Shown piece by piece: positions 8,634 to 18,328 of a stretch of DNA of 55,839 nucleotides (the stretch's first letter is position 1; each line of letters begins with the position of its first letter). This stretch comes from Brenneria salicis ATCC 15712 = DSM 30166 (GTDB lineage Bacteria > Pseudomonadota > Gammaproteobacteria > Enterobacterales > Enterobacteriaceae), in assembly GCF_003315515.1 (NCBI RefSeq), contig NZ_QNRY01000024.1:1-55839 (forward strand). Reading direction: 5' to 3'. The notes beneath the pieces are model-generated. The model was not told the DNA's origin and searched no databases. It worked only from the letters and a program-made list of their open reading frames with translations. Made by a program: the position numbers and the translations under genes.

Positions 8634-10758
8634 TCGAATAGCCCAGCGTTAACGTGCGTCCGCGCCCGGAGAAATAGCGCGTGTCGTTAACCAGCGCGCT
8701 TTGCGAGTAGTAGGTGATGTAGTTTTCATTCAGCAGGTTGGCCACCGACACATTCAGCTTACCGTAAGGCAGCTTATAGCCAACCGCGGCGTCCACCAAT
8801 GCATAGCCGTCAAAGTCTTTATCGACGCCGTCGAAGTTTTTGTCGAAGGCGTAATTCACCTGCACAAACGAGCTCCATGTCTCATTCCAGTTGGCGGACC
8901 AACTGGTAATCAGGCGATCCGGCGCGACATTCAGGCCATCCAGTTTGGCATCCAGACTGCCGTTGTCATCGCTGTCGTATTTCCCTTCACTGTGGGCATA
9001 GGACGCTTTAATTTTATGCCGATCATTAATCTGATAACCGGCGGCGACTTCAACGCCCTGAATCCGGGTTTTTTCACGTTGGGCAATAAACAGGCCATCA
9101 GCATTCGCTTCCACCCGGCTACCCAACTTGGAGTTGGACTGGTAATAGCTCATCTCAAAATCGAACCGGTTTTTATTGAACCGGAAACCCGCTTCAATAT
9201 TGTCCGTGACAATCGGTTGCAGGTTGCGGAAGTTATCCACGTCCTGTCCGGCAGTTCTGATGGAGCGCAGCGCCCGCCCAACGTCGGGCATGCCGAAACC
9301 TTCGGAGTAATTGGCGAACAGGCTCAGCGAATCCAGTGGTGAATAGACGATACCCACGTTGTACAGCGTTTCATTAAACTTCGGGCTACCGCCGTCTACC
9401 ATTGCGCTGTTATTGGGGCGGGTCGCCGTACTTGCCGCCAGCGTCTGGTAGCTATCGACCTTTAGCTTGGCGATTTCGTGACGCACACCCGCGTACAATA
9501 CCACATCATCCAGCAGTTGATATTCACCCTGAATGAACGGCGAATAGTTGGTGTATTCCACTTCCGGCACATAGGTGCGCCCGGTCAGATACATGTCCTG
9601 TTTACTTTTATCCAGCAGGGTATCGAAACCGATAGTGACTTTCAGACGATCGTCAAGCAAATCATCCTTGGTCAGCGCCAGTTTAGTGCCATATTTAGAG
9701 GATACCGCTCTGGACTGATCGTAAAGCGCACCTATCGGCGCGATATTGACATCCTGAAAGGTGTTGGAATTATCCGCGCCAAACAGCGCTTCATATTGCT
9801 GACTGAACAGCAGCGCCGACAGTTTCATGCCCGCCAGATCGTGGTGCTCATAGGTCAGCCCGGTCGACCACACGCTATTGCGCGGCGCAATGCCTTCCGG
9901 CGTGCCGCGTACTGAGGTGGTGGGAATACCTTGATTGCGCACGCCATCCACACTGCGGTAATTGTTCTCGCCTTTGATGTGATAACGATTCACGCTCAAC
10001 TGGACGCGTTGGTAATCATCCAGCCAGTAGCCGACTTTCGCCAGCACATCATAGGCGCGGGAGTCCATGGTGTCGCCCTGCGTATTGTCTACGCCCACAG
10101 GCCGGTTTTTTCCATCCAGATACAATCCCTGATTTTCATAGCCTACTGCGAACAGATAATCGAGATAGTCTTGCCGCCCGTCGACGCGATAGGTGGTTTT
10201 ATAGCTGGCAGTTTCACCGCGGATCTTTTCGGTGGGGATGGTCGTCTGAACGTTCACATGTTGATTGAACGCGCCATTTTCAGGGCGGCGGGTAATAATG
10301 TTAATCACGCCGCCGGTGGCGCCCAATCCGTTGGTGGCGTTGGCGCCATGAATGACTTCAATACGTTCCACCATGGAAAAATCAATGGTATGCATTTCCC
10401 GCCCGGTCGGGCGCAAGGGGTTCGATTGGGGAATGCCGTCGATCATCACCAGCGCGGCGCGACCACGGAAAGTTTCACCGCTGCCGCTCATTTTTTGTCG
10501 GCTGGGGGAAAACGATGGCAGCAAATTACTCAGCAGTTGGGAAGAATCGGCGGAAATCAGCATCTGCTGCTCGATTTCCGCTTTGGTGATCACAGTGACG
10601 ACCTGCGGTGATTTTTTCTGCTGGATGTTGGCGCGGGAGGCGGAAATCACCATCTCATCACCGCCGTCATCACTTTGTTTAGACGCGTTATTCTGAGCAT
10701 AAGCCTGAGAAATCAACACGCATGGCATCAATGCGAGTAAAGCGCGCATCTGGTTCAA
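8623..10758 (-). CDS. TonB-dependent ferric-siderophore receptor
   Basis: Outer-membrane 22-strand beta-barrel receptor with an N-terminal plug. The signal peptide is MRALLALMPCVLISQAYA, cleaved after AYA. A TonB box (EMVISAS) lies shortly after. The plug (about 45-170) includes RGRAALVMIDGIP and ends GGVINIITRRP. The barrel ends in Phe (LTLGYSIDF), as required for assembly. Its 711 aa and plug resemble hydroxamate/carboxylate receptors of the IutA/RhtA kind, but the ligand is inferred only. A TTG at 10758 has a GGGGA site 6 nt upstream; the first ATG is at 10749, 15 nt from that site, so I favour TTG. It is first in the operon, and a Fur-like site lies upstream. Confidence 0.9.
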   Translation of the reverse strand: MNQMRALLALMPCVLISQAYAQNNASKQSDDGGDEMVISASRANIQQKKSPQVVTVITKAEIEQQMLISADSSQLLSNLLPSFSPSRQKMSGSGETFRGRAALVMIDGIPQSNPLRPTGREMHTIDFSMVERIEVIHGANATNGLGATGGVINIITRRPENGAFNQHVNVQTTIPTEKIRGETASYKTTYRVDGRQDYLDYLFAVGYENQGLYLDGKNRPVGVDNTQGDTMDSRAYDVLAKVGYWLDDYQRVQLSVNRYHIKGENNYRSVDGVRNQGIPTTSVRGTPEGIAPRNSVWSTGLTYEHHDLAGMKLSALLFSQQYEALFGADNSNTFQDVNIAPIGALYDQSRAVSSKYGTKLALTKDDLLDDRLKVTIGFDTLLDKSKQDMYLTGRTYVPEVEYTNYSPFIQGEYQLLDDVVLYAGVRHEIAKLKVDSYQTLAASTATRPNNSAMVDGGSPKFNETLYNVGIVYSPLDSLSLFANYSEGFGMPDVGRALRSIRTAGQDVDNFRNLQPIVTDNIEAGFRFNKNRFDFEMSYYQSNSKLGSRVEANADGLFIAQREKTRIQGVEVAAGYQINDRHKIKASYAHSEGKYDSDDNGSLDAKLDGLNVAPDRLITSWSANWNETWSSFVQVNYAFDKNFDGVDKDFDGYALVDAAVGYKLPYGKLNVSVANLLNENYITYYSQSALVNDTRYFSGRGRTLTLGYSIDF

Positions 10759-11080
10759 TGTCTTCCCCTTAATGATTCAATTCGGCCACTACAATGAAAG
10801 TCCCCTAATGGGCAGCAATTCGTTTCCATGCCGGCAAGCGCAACATTATTTTTATGAGATTGCTAACGCCAATTATTATCATTTGAAATCAATAATTACA
10901 ATGATTACACAACTTTTTAATTTCCTTAGTAAAAGTAGTGGTAATGAAGATATTTGCCGCCCTGACGCCGCCCCCATTACCGCCTTTCCCCCCTCCGCGT
11001 TATCGCCTCAAACCGCATCCCGGACACACCAGGTTTTTTGTGAGCCAAATCACGCCATAAGGGAAAAAAAATGGCTTAAA
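10759..11080. promoter_or_regulatory. Divergent control region, receptor operon / cecR
   Basis: About 320 bp without a gene, A/T-rich in its central part (10840-10950). It must hold the minus-strand promoter of the iron-uptake operon and the plus-strand promoter of cecR-ybhGFSR. I see a Fur-like half site and the CecR operator-like palindrome (listed separately) but no unambiguous -35/-10 pair. Confidence 0.5.
10870..10892 (-). promoter_or_regulatory. Possible Fur box upstream of the siderophore receptor
   Basis: On the minus strand the sequence reads AAATGATAATAATTGG. The first half matches the Fur half-site TGATAAT exactly; the second half matches only partly. It lies about 110 bases upstream of the receptor start, where iron-responsive repression would be expected. 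The match is incomplete, so this is a candidate only. Confidence 0.35.
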
Positions 11081-11102
11081 GTTAATCATATGATTGATTA
11101 AC
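11081..11102. promoter_or_regulatory. Operator-like palindrome upstream of cecR
   Basis: A perfect 8-bp inverted repeat GTTAATCA/TGATTAAC with a 6-nt spacer (22 bp in all), 18 bases upstream of the preferred cecR start. Size and position suit a TetR-family dimer, so autoregulation by CecR is the simplest reading. That CecR binds this exact sequence is inferred. Confidence 0.55.
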
Positions 11103-11120
11103 TCATCTCCGAGCGGCGGC

Positions 11121-11837
11121 ATGACCAACCAATCCTTCTTTTCCAGCCGGGGCGACCAGACCCGACAGCAATTGATCCAGGCGGCGCTGGCCGTTTTCGG
11201 CGAATATGGTCTACAGGCGGCGACAACGCGTGAAATCGCGCATCGCGCGGGACAAAACATCGCCGCCATCGCCTACCACTTCCAATCCAAAGACGGACTC
11301 TATCTGGCGGTGGCGAACTGGATTGCGGACTATATCCATCAGATTTATCACCCATTGGTGGTGAAAATTGACGCCTTTATGCAACGACCGGCACATGAGC
11401 AATCCACTGAACAGGTTATGGATTATCTGCGCCAGGCATTGCTGCATTTCAGTCGGCTGATGACGAGCCCTGAAACGCTGAATCTCAGCCGCATCATGTC
11501 ACGTGAGCAGCTCTCGCCCACTGAGGCTTACCCGCTGATGCATCAGCAGATTATCGAGCCGCTGCACCAGTTGATGACGCAACTGGTCGCCCGCTACACC
11601 GGACTGGCCAGCGACGATCGCATAACGATCATTCACACCCATGCATTAATTGGCGAAGCACTATCGTTCCGTGTTGCACGGGAAACCCTATTGCTACGCG
11701 CAGGTTGGCGGGATATCGGGCCGGAGGAAGCCACGCTTATCCAACAGGTTTTGGTGGAACACCTTGAAATTCTTCTTAATGGCTTGCGGGAAAATTACAC
11801 GTTACAACGTAACAATATCCGACAGGACAAGGAATAA
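11121..11837 (+). CDS. cecR: TetR-family regulator CecR (YbiH)
   Basis: TetR-type transcriptional repressor; E. coli CecR controls its own operon with ybhGFSR and also rhlE, and affects sensitivity to cefoperazone and chloramphenicol. The N-terminal helix-turn-helix is clear (AALAVFGEYGLQAATTREIA, then AGQNIAAIAYHFQSKDGLYLA). The ligand domain keeps REQLSPTEAYPLMH and HTHALIGEALSFRVARETLLLRAGW as in E. coli. I prefer ATG 11121 (238 aa); an in-frame TTG at 11094 overlaps the palindrome and has no better ribosome site. ybhG starts 6 nt after the stop, so the gene heads the exporter operon. Confidence 0.9.
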   Translation: MTNQSFFSSRGDQTRQQLIQAALAVFGEYGLQAATTREIAHRAGQNIAAIAYHFQSKDGLYLAVANWIADYIHQIYHPLVVKIDAFMQRPAHEQSTEQVMDYLRQALLHFSRLMTSPETLNLSRIMSREQLSPTEAYPLMHQQIIEPLHQLMTQLVARYTGLASDDRITIIHTHALIGEALSFRVARETLLLRAGWRDIGPEEATLIQQVLVEHLEILLNGLRENYTLQRNNIRQDKE

Positions 11838-11843
11838 TCGGTT

Positions 11844-12844
11844 ATGAATAAGAAAAAACTGGTGAGTGCCGGTCTGATCATCATCCTGATTGCCGCCGCG
11901 GTATACGGTTTCGTCCACTATCGGCAGCAGCAGAATAAACCGCTGACGCTGTATGGCAACGTTGACATACGCACGGTTAATCTGGGGTTCCGGGTGGGCG
12001 GGCGGCTTATGGCGCTGGATGTTGACGAAGGCGACAGCATCAGGCCGGGACAAAAGCTGGCAACGCTGGATAATGCGCCCTACCAGAATGCGCTGCACCA
12101 GGGCAGGCCAATGTCGCCAGCGCGCAGGCTCAGCTTGGGTTGTTACAGGAAGGATACCGACGCGAAGAGGTAGCCCAGGTTCGCTCACAACTGGCGCAAA
12201 GCCAGGCCGCTTACGATTACGCCAACAGCTTCTATCAACGTCAGCAGGGGCTGTGGGCCAGACGCTCGATTTCCGCCAACGCATTGGACGATGCCAAAAC
12301 CGCCCGCAATCAGGCGCTGGCGACGCTGCAGGCCGCCAAAGACAAACTGAGCCAGTATGAAAACGGCAACCGTCCGCAGGAAATCGCCGCTGCACAAGCA
12401 GCGCTGACGCAGGCTGAGGCCGCACAAGCGCAGGCCGAACTGGATAACAAGGATACCGAACTGTACTCCCCTTCCGCCGGCGTGATCCTCACCCGCGCGG
12501 TGGAGGCCGGCAGCATGCTTAGCACCGGCAATACCGTCTTTACCCTGTCGCTGACCAGCCCGGTCTGGATCCGCGCCTATGTCGGCGAACGGGATTTAGG
12601 CCGCGCCGTTCCCGGCAGCGAAATCCTGATTTATACCGATAGCCGTCCGGAAACGCCGTATCACGGCAAGATTGGTTTCGTCTCCCCCAGCGCCGAATTC
12701 ACGCCGAAAAACGTTGAAACCGAGGATTTGCGCACCGATCTGGTTTACCGCCTGCGGATTATCGTCAATGATGCCGACGACCAGTTGCGTCAGGGCATGC
12801 CGGTTACGCTGCGTTTTGCACAGGATCAGCCGCGCCATGAATGA
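11844..12844 (+). pseudogene. ybhG: ybhG, membrane fusion protein, interrupted by a -1 frameshift
   Basis: HlyD-like periplasmic adaptor of the YbhGFSR exporter, anchored by a single N-terminal membrane segment ([21 protein letters not shown]). The first frame runs to about 12104 with the motif [16 protein letters not shown]. The rest, from [18 protein letters not shown] through the coiled-coil hairpin (about 100-215) to [10 protein letters not shown], is in another frame. Adding one base near 12104 (GGGCAGG to GGGCCAGG) restores a continuous 333-aa protein, against 332 aa in E. coli YbhG. As written, the first frame stops at a TAG at about 12171. A sequencing error is as likely as real inactivation. 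The end overlaps ybhF by 8 nt. Confidence 0.88.
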
Positions 12845-14578
12845 CGCCGCCGCGCTGATTGAGCTTGACGCGCTGGAAAAACGCTTCCCCGGACAGGATA
12901 AACCAGCGCTCGCCAGCCTCACCGCGCAGATCCGCAGCGGGGCGGTGACCGGGCTGGTAGGGCCGGACGGCGCGGGTAAAACCACGCTGATGCGGATGCT
13001 GGCGGGATTGTTGACCCCCAGCCACGGCGCCATAAAAGTCATCGACTGGATCCCATCAAACAAGATCGCCAGTTGCATGCCATCCTCGGCTATATGCCGC
13101 AGAAATTTGGGCTGTACGAAGACCTTACCGTGATGGAAAACCTGACGCTGTATGCTGATTTACGCGGTATCGCCGGCGAGGAGCGGCGACAAACCTTCGA
13201 TCGGCTGCTGACCTTTACCGATCTAACCAACTTTACCCGTCGGCTGGCAGGCAAGTTGTCCGGCGGGATGAAACAAAAACTGGGGCTGGCCTGTACGCTG
13301 CTGGGGCAACCGCAGGTGCTGCTGCTGGATGAACCGGGCGTCGGCGTCGATCCCATTTCACGACGCGAACTGTGGCGCATGGTGCATGACCTGGCGAATG
13401 ACGGCATGCTGATCCTCTGGAGCACCTCCTATCTTGATGAAGCGGAACAGTGCCGTGACGTCCTGCTGCTCAATGAAGGTGAATTGCTGTACCGTTGCGA
13501 ACCACGTGAGCTAAGCGAACGTATGGCCGGACGCAGCGTGTTGGTCAGCGCCAGCGCCGGCAACCACCGTAAATTACTTCAGCAGGCTTTGCGTCTGCCG
13601 CAGGTCAGCGATGGCGTGATCCAGGGACAATACGTGCGGCTGATCCTGAAACAGGACGCGTCGCGCAACCAACTGCTCGCCGCGCTCTCGTTGTCGGAGG
13701 ACAATCTGCAAGATACCGCGCCGCGCTTTGAAGACGCCTTTATTGACCTGTTGGGCGGCGGCCCGGCCAACGAATCGTCACTGGCGAAAATCATGCCGCA
13801 GATTGCCGCCGCCCCCGAAGAAACCGTGATCGAAGCCCGGCAGTTGACCAAAAAGTTCGGTGATTTCGCCGCCACCGATCAGGTCAGTTTCCAAGTGCGG
13901 CGTGGTGAGATTTTCGGCTTACTGGGGCCGAACGGCGCCGGAAAATCCACCACCTTCAAGATGATGTGCGGATTGCTGACGCCCACGGCGGGTAAAGCGC
14001 TGGTGCTGGGTATGGATCTGAAAGCCAGTTCCGGCAAGGCGCGTCAACATTTAGGCTACATGGCGCAAAAGTTCTCGCTGTACGGCAATCTGACGGTTGA
14101 ACAGAACCTGCGTTTCTTCTCCGGCGTCTATGGTCTGTCGGGTAAGGCCAGGCGCGATAAAATGGCGGAAATGACCGAAGCGTTCAATTTCAGCCCCATC
14201 TACCGTCAAACGCCCGACGACTTGCCGTTAGGGTTTAAACAACGACTGGCATTGGCGTGCGCGCTGATGCATGAGCCGGATATCCTGTTTCTGGATGAGC
14301 CGACTTCCGGCGTCGATCCCCTCACCCGCCGGGAATTCTGGATACACATCAATGGCATGGTAAACCGTGGCGTAACCGTGATGGTTACTACCCACTTTAT
14401 GGATGAGGCCGAATATTGCGACCGTATCGGGTTGGTTTATCACGGCAAACTTATTGCCAGCGGAACGCCGGATGATTTAAAGCAGCAGGCCGCCAGCGAC
14501 GAAACGCCAGCCCCGACCATGGAGCAGGCCTTCATTACCCTGGTACAGAATTATGATCAGGAGGCGAAAAATGGCTAA
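12837..14578 (+). pseudogene. ybhF: ybhF, duplicated ABC ATPase, interrupted by a -1 frameshift
   Basis: ATPase with two fused ABC domains that drives the YbhFSR exporter (drug and cation efflux has been reported in E. coli). Domain 1 has Walker A GPDGAGKT at 42-49, signature LSGGMKQK and Walker B LLLDEPGVGVDP. Domain 2 has GPNGAGKST and LFLDEPTSGVDP, with a degenerate signature LPLGFKQR as in E. coli. The frame breaks near 13044: restoring one G (ATCGACTGG to ATCGGACTGG) gives VIGLDPIK and a 580-aa protein (578 in E. coli). As written, the first frame ends at about 13133 before the signature motif. It is in an operon with ybhG and ybhS, overlapping both by 8 nt. Confidence 0.88.
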
Positions 14579-15716
14579 CCCGCGCAGCGATTCTCATTTT
14601 TCCTGGCGTCGTCTGCGCGCCCTGTGCCTGAAAAAAACCCGCCAGATCCTGCGCGATCCCAGTAGCGGACTGATCGCGGTGGTGATCCCGCTGCTATTGT
14701 TATTTATCTTTGGCTACGGCATTAATCTGGATTCCAGTCGTCTGCATGTCGGGATACTGATGGAGCAGCAAAGCGAGGATGCCCGTAATCTGGCGAACGC
14801 TTTCGCCGCGTCCCCGTTCATCGAACCCACGATCAGCGATAACCGGCAACAACTGATCCAGATGATGCAATCCGGCGACATTCGCGGTCTGATCGTCATT
14901 CCCAATGATTTCGCCGAACGCATGGCCCGCCCCGCGTCGCAAGCACCGCTGCAAGTGATCACCGACGGCAGCGAACCCAATACCGCCAATTTCGTGCGCG
15001 GCTATGCCGAGGGCATCTGGCTTATCTGGCAGCAACAACGCGCCAGCGATCAGGGTGAGGAATTCGTGCAACTGATTGAGGTGCAGCCGCGTTACTGGTT
15101 TAACCCGGCGGCCATCAGCCAGCATTTTATTATCCCCGGCGCCATTACCATTATCATGACGGTGATTGGCGCGATCCTCACCTCGCTGGTGATCGCCCGC
15201 GAATGGGAGCGCGGCACCATGGAAGCCCTGCTTTCCACGCAGATCACCCGTAGTGAATTGCTGCTGGCGAAACTGATCCCTTACTATTTTCTTGGCATGT
15301 TCGCCTTGGTGCTGTGTATTCTGGTGTCAACGTTCCTATTGGCTGTCCCCTATCGCGGTTCGCTGCTAATCCTGTTTGGCATCAGCAGCCTGTTTCTCGC
15401 CAGTACGCTGGGGATGGGATTGCTGATCTCCACCTTGACGAGAAATCAGTTCAATGCCGCCATGGTGTCGCTCAACGCCGCTTTCCTGCCCGCCATTATG
15501 CTGTCAGGGTTTATTTTTGAAATTGACAGCATGCCCGCGCCAGTGCGCGTCGTGTCTTACCTCATTCCCGCCCGTTATTTCGTCAGCACGCTGCAAACCC
15601 TGTTTCTGGCTGGCGACATCAGCAGCGTGTTGTTGGTCAACCTGCTGTTTCTTATCGCTTCAGCCATCGTCTTTATCGGCCTCACCGCCTGGAAAACCCG
15701 GCGCAGACTGGATTAG
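14571..15716 (+). CDS. ybhS: ABC transporter permease YbhS
   Basis: Inner-membrane permease of the ABC-2 family. Its 381 aa compare with 377 in E. coli YbhS. One N-terminal membrane helix ([20 protein letters not shown], about 35-54), a large periplasmic domain (about 55-180) and a C-terminal block of five helices (about 185-375) give the usual ABC-2 topology. I take ATG 14571, which has AGGAGG 7 nt upstream and overlaps ybhF by 8 nt, over ATG 14553. The conserved [17 protein letters not shown] and [12 protein letters not shown] motifs are present. The gene is intact, unlike ybhG and ybhF. Confidence 0.93.
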   Translation: MANPRSDSHFSWRRLRALCLKKTRQILRDPSSGLIAVVIPLLLLFIFGYGINLDSSRLHVGILMEQQSEDARNLANAFAASPFIEPTISDNRQQLIQMMQSGDIRGLIVIPNDFAERMARPASQAPLQVITDGSEPNTANFVRGYAEGIWLIWQQQRASDQGEEFVQLIEVQPRYWFNPAAISQHFIIPGAITIIMTVIGAILTSLVIAREWERGTMEALLSTQITRSELLLAKLIPYYFLGMFALVLCILVSTFLLAVPYRGSLLILFGISSLFLASTLGMGLLISTLTRNQFNAAMVSLNAAFLPAIMLSGFIFEIDSMPAPVRVVSYLIPARYFVSTLQTLFLAGDISSVLLVNLLFLIASAIVFIGLTAWKTRRRLD

Positions 15717-15725
15717 GGAGCTTGC

Positions 15726-16832
15726 ATGTTTCATCGTCTGTGGACATTAATCATCAAAGAGTTACAGTCGCTGTTGCGTGAACCGCAAACCCGAACGATT
15801 TTGATTCTGCCGGTGATTTTTCAGGTTTTGCTGTTCCCGTTCGCCGCCACGCTGGATGTGACGAACGCCACCATCGAGATTTACAACGAAGATAACGGTC
15901 ACGCCTCGATTGAACTGACCCAGCGCTTCGCCAACGCACAATCTTTTTCCAGGGTGATGTTGCTGCATAGCGCGCAGGACATCGCTCCAACGCTGGACAA
16001 TCAGAAAGCGCTGCTGATCATTCGTTTTCCACCACAGTTTTCCCGCGCTATCGTCAGCGGCAACCAGACTACATTGCCGGTTATTCTGGATGGCCGCCGT
16101 TCAAACAGCGCCCAAATCGCCGCCAATGATGTGCAGCAAATCGTGCGTGATTATCAGTTGGAATTGCTGGGCAGCCAGCCGAAACAAAATAATAGCGAAC
16201 TGGTTATTCGTCACTGGTACAACCCGAATCTTGATTACAAATGGTTCGTGGTGCCGTCATTGATCGCCATGATCACCACCATCGGCGTATTGATTGTAAC
16301 GGCGCTGTCCGTCGCGCGTGAACGCGAGCAAGGGACGCTGGAACAGCTTCTGGTTTCTCCGCTGTCAACCTGGCAGATATTTGTCGGCAAAGCGGTTCCC
16401 GCCCTGTTCGTCGCCACGTTTCAGGCCACCATCGTGCTGCTGGCGGGCATATTCGCCTTCCAGATCCCTTTCGCCGGTTCGCTGTTGCTGTTTTACGCCG
16501 CCATGCTGATATATAGTCTGTCGCTGGTGGGATTCGGCCTGCTGATTTCATCGCTGTGCGCCACAAAACAGCAGGCGTTTATCGGCGTCTTTGTCTTTCT
16601 TATGCCCGCCATTCTGCTCTCCGGTTACATCTCGCCGGTGGAAAACATGCCGGCGTGGTTACAACAACTCACCTGGATCAATCCTATTCGCCACTTCACC
16701 GATATCACCAAGCAGATTTACCTGAAAGACGCGGATTTCACGATCATCTGGCGCAGTCTGTGGCCGTTACTGACGATCACCATCACCACCGGCAGCGCCG
16801 CCTATGCGATGTTCCGGCGCAATATTGCGTAA
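15726..16832 (+). CDS. ybhR: ABC transporter permease YbhR
   Basis: Second ABC-2 permease of the exporter, 368 aa, the same length as E. coli YbhR. Topology mirrors YbhS: one N-terminal helix, a periplasmic domain (about 45-170), then five to six helices. The motifs [20 protein letters not shown] and [13 protein letters not shown] are the family landmarks. It starts 9 nt after ybhS and should form a heterodimer with it. Intact. Confidence 0.93.
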   Translation: MFHRLWTLIIKELQSLLREPQTRTILILPVIFQVLLFPFAATLDVTNATIEIYNEDNGHASIELTQRFANAQSFSRVMLLHSAQDIAPTLDNQKALLIIRFPPQFSRAIVSGNQTTLPVILDGRRSNSAQIAANDVQQIVRDYQLELLGSQPKQNNSELVIRHWYNPNLDYKWFVVPSLIAMITTIGVLIVTALSVAREREQGTLEQLLVSPLSTWQIFVGKAVPALFVATFQATIVLLAGIFAFQIPFAGSLLLFYAAMLIYSLSLVGFGLLISSLCATKQQAFIGVFVFLMPAILLSGYISPVENMPAWLQQLTWINPIRHFTDITKQIYLKDADFTIIWRSLWPLLTITITTGSAAYAMFRRNIA

Positions 16833-17019
16833 AAGTCCATATTAAGGCCTTATCTGGACATCGATCTTTGGCTCAGCTAAGTTTACGTTCAGCATTCACG
16901 CTAAATAGTGTGATTGGCATGCTTTTATTCAGTACCAGGCAAAGTATCAGAGAGGCATTATTGCGCTATTGCTTACGCAAAGAATAAATTTGCGCAAAGC
17001 GTAAGTTACGAAAAACAAA

Positions 17020-17051
17020 AATCCCCCGGCAACTCACGTTACCGGAGGATT
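17020..17051 (-). terminator. Rho-independent terminator of ybhL
   Basis: A 10-bp stem with one mismatch (AATCCCCCGG / CCGGAGGATT) and a 12-nt loop, 22 bases past the ybhL stop. On the minus strand it is followed by ATTTTTGTTTTT, a good U-tract. Confidence 0.75.
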
Positions 17052-17072
17052 GAGGAAACCAAACCAGACGGT

Positions 17073-17783
17073 TTAGCGGCGGTTGCCGAAGATACGCAGC
17101 AGCATCAGGAACAGGTTGATGAAATCCAGATACAGCGTCAGGGCGCCGACGATGGAATATTTACGGAAATTATCCTTATCGTCCACGGATAACGCTTCAC
17201 CGATACGTTTCAGTTTCTGCGTGTCATAGGCGGTCAATCCCACAAACACCACCACGCCGATATACGTCACCACCCACATCAGCGCTTCGCTTTTCAGCCA
17301 CAGATTCACCAGCGAGGCCAGCACAATTCCAATCAACGCCATAAACAACATGCTGCCCAAACCGCTCAGATCGCGTTTGGTGGTGTAACCGTACAGACTC
17401 ATGGCGCCAAACATCCCGGCGGTGATAACAAAGGTACTGGCGATGGACTCACCGGAATACATGATGAAAATGCTGGAAATCGTCAGTCCGGTCAGGGCGG
17501 AGTACAGCATAAAGAGTTTGGTCGCCACGCCGCCGCTCAGCCGCTGCACCATGCCGGAAATCACAAACACCAGACCCAGTTGCGCGATAATCAGACCAAA
17601 AAAGGTAATCTGACTGGAGAAAACAAAATTCAGCACCGCTGGCGTGTTGGCGGCATACCAGGAAACGAACGCCGTCAACAGCAACCCGCAAGTCATCCAG
17701 CCATAGACCTGCGCCATATAAGCCTGAAGGCCGGATTGAGCGCGTTCAACAATCGAATCATTTGAGCGTGGATACCTGTCCAT
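17073..17783 (-). CDS. ybhL: Bax inhibitor-1 family membrane protein YbhL
   Basis: Seven-helix inner-membrane protein of the TMBIM/BI-1 family; the bacterial BsYetJ homologue is a pH-sensitive calcium leak channel, but the role in enterobacteria is unsettled. It has a short cytosolic N-terminus (MDRYPRSNDSIVERAQSG), then seven helices between about 23 and 230. The family motif GLTAYDTQKLKRIGEAL, with its Asp, is near residues 185-200. 236 aa compares with 234 in E. coli YbhL. It is a single gene converging with ybhR and closed by a clear terminator. Confidence 0.93.
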   Translation of the reverse strand: MDRYPRSNDSIVERAQSGLQAYMAQVYGWMTCGLLLTAFVSWYAANTPAVLNFVFSSQITFFGLIIAQLGLVFVISGMVQRLSGGVATKLFMLYSALTGLTISSIFIMYSGESIASTFVITAGMFGAMSLYGYTTKRDLSGLGSMLFMALIGIVLASLVNLWLKSEALMWVVTYIGVVVFVGLTAYDTQKLKRIGEALSVDDKDNFRKYSIVGALTLYLDFINLFLMLLRIFGNRR

Positions 17784-17861
17784 GATTTTACCTTTGAATT
17801 ACGTTTATACATAAGGGACATCTCGTCCCGCCTGTGTTCATCCTAACACATAAATGTCGGT

Positions 17862-18326
17862 TCAGCCGCCGCCGGACCAGCGCGCCGCCGCCTGTTTGTC
17901 GCTGTCGCGCGCGTCGATCCAGCGTTCTCCCTGTGGCGTCGCTTCCCTTTTCCAGAACGGCGCACGGGTCTTCAAATAGTCCATAATGAATTGCGCCGCG
18001 TCAAAGGCATCTCGGCGATGGGCGGCGCTGACGCCGACAAACACGATCTCCTCGCCGGGATAGAGCGCGCCGATCCGGTGGATGACGCTCGCACGCGGCA
18101 GCGCCCAACGTTCACGCGCCAGCGCGACAATCTCCGCCAGCGCTTTTTCCGTCATGCCGGGATAGTGTTCCAGCGTCAACGCGCTGACATCGGCAGCCAG
18201 ATTGTGGTTGCGCACTTTGCCGGTGAAGGTGACGACCGCGCCATCTTCTTCGCATTGCGCCAGCCACTGATATTCATCACCGACGTTAAAGCAGGCTTCG
18301 CCGACGCGAATACGGGTTTCCGTCAT
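17862..18326 (-). CDS. moaE: Molybdopterin synthase catalytic subunit MoaE
   Basis: Large subunit of molybdopterin synthase; it takes sulfur from the thiocarboxylated C-terminus of MoaD and adds it to precursor Z (cPMP). Key motifs are VVTFTGKVRNHN, LEHYPGMTEKAL, VIHRIG and FIMDYLKTRAPFWKRE (with the active-site Lys). Two ATGs are near: 18332 abuts GGGAGG with no spacing, 18326 is 6 nt from it, so I choose 18326 (154 aa; E. coli 150). It is the last gene of moaABCDE and nearly touches moaD. Confidence 0.94.
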   Translation of the reverse strand: MTETRIRVGEACFNVGDEYQWLAQCEEDGAVVTFTGKVRNHNLAADVSALTLEHYPGMTEKALAEIVALARERWALPRASVIHRIGALYPGEEIVFVGVSAAHRRDAFDAAQFIMDYLKTRAPFWKREATPQGERWIDARDSDKQAAARWSGGG

Positions 18327-18328
18327 CG

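Noticed and set aside
8701..10611. Several long plus-strand frames antisense to the receptor
   Set aside because: They mirror the receptor codons; His/Gln/Arg-rich products without domains.
16972..17005. Inverted repeat CTTACGC/GCGTAAG downstream of ybhR
   Set aside because: Possible ybhR hairpin, but the 20-nt loop and missing U-tract give little support.
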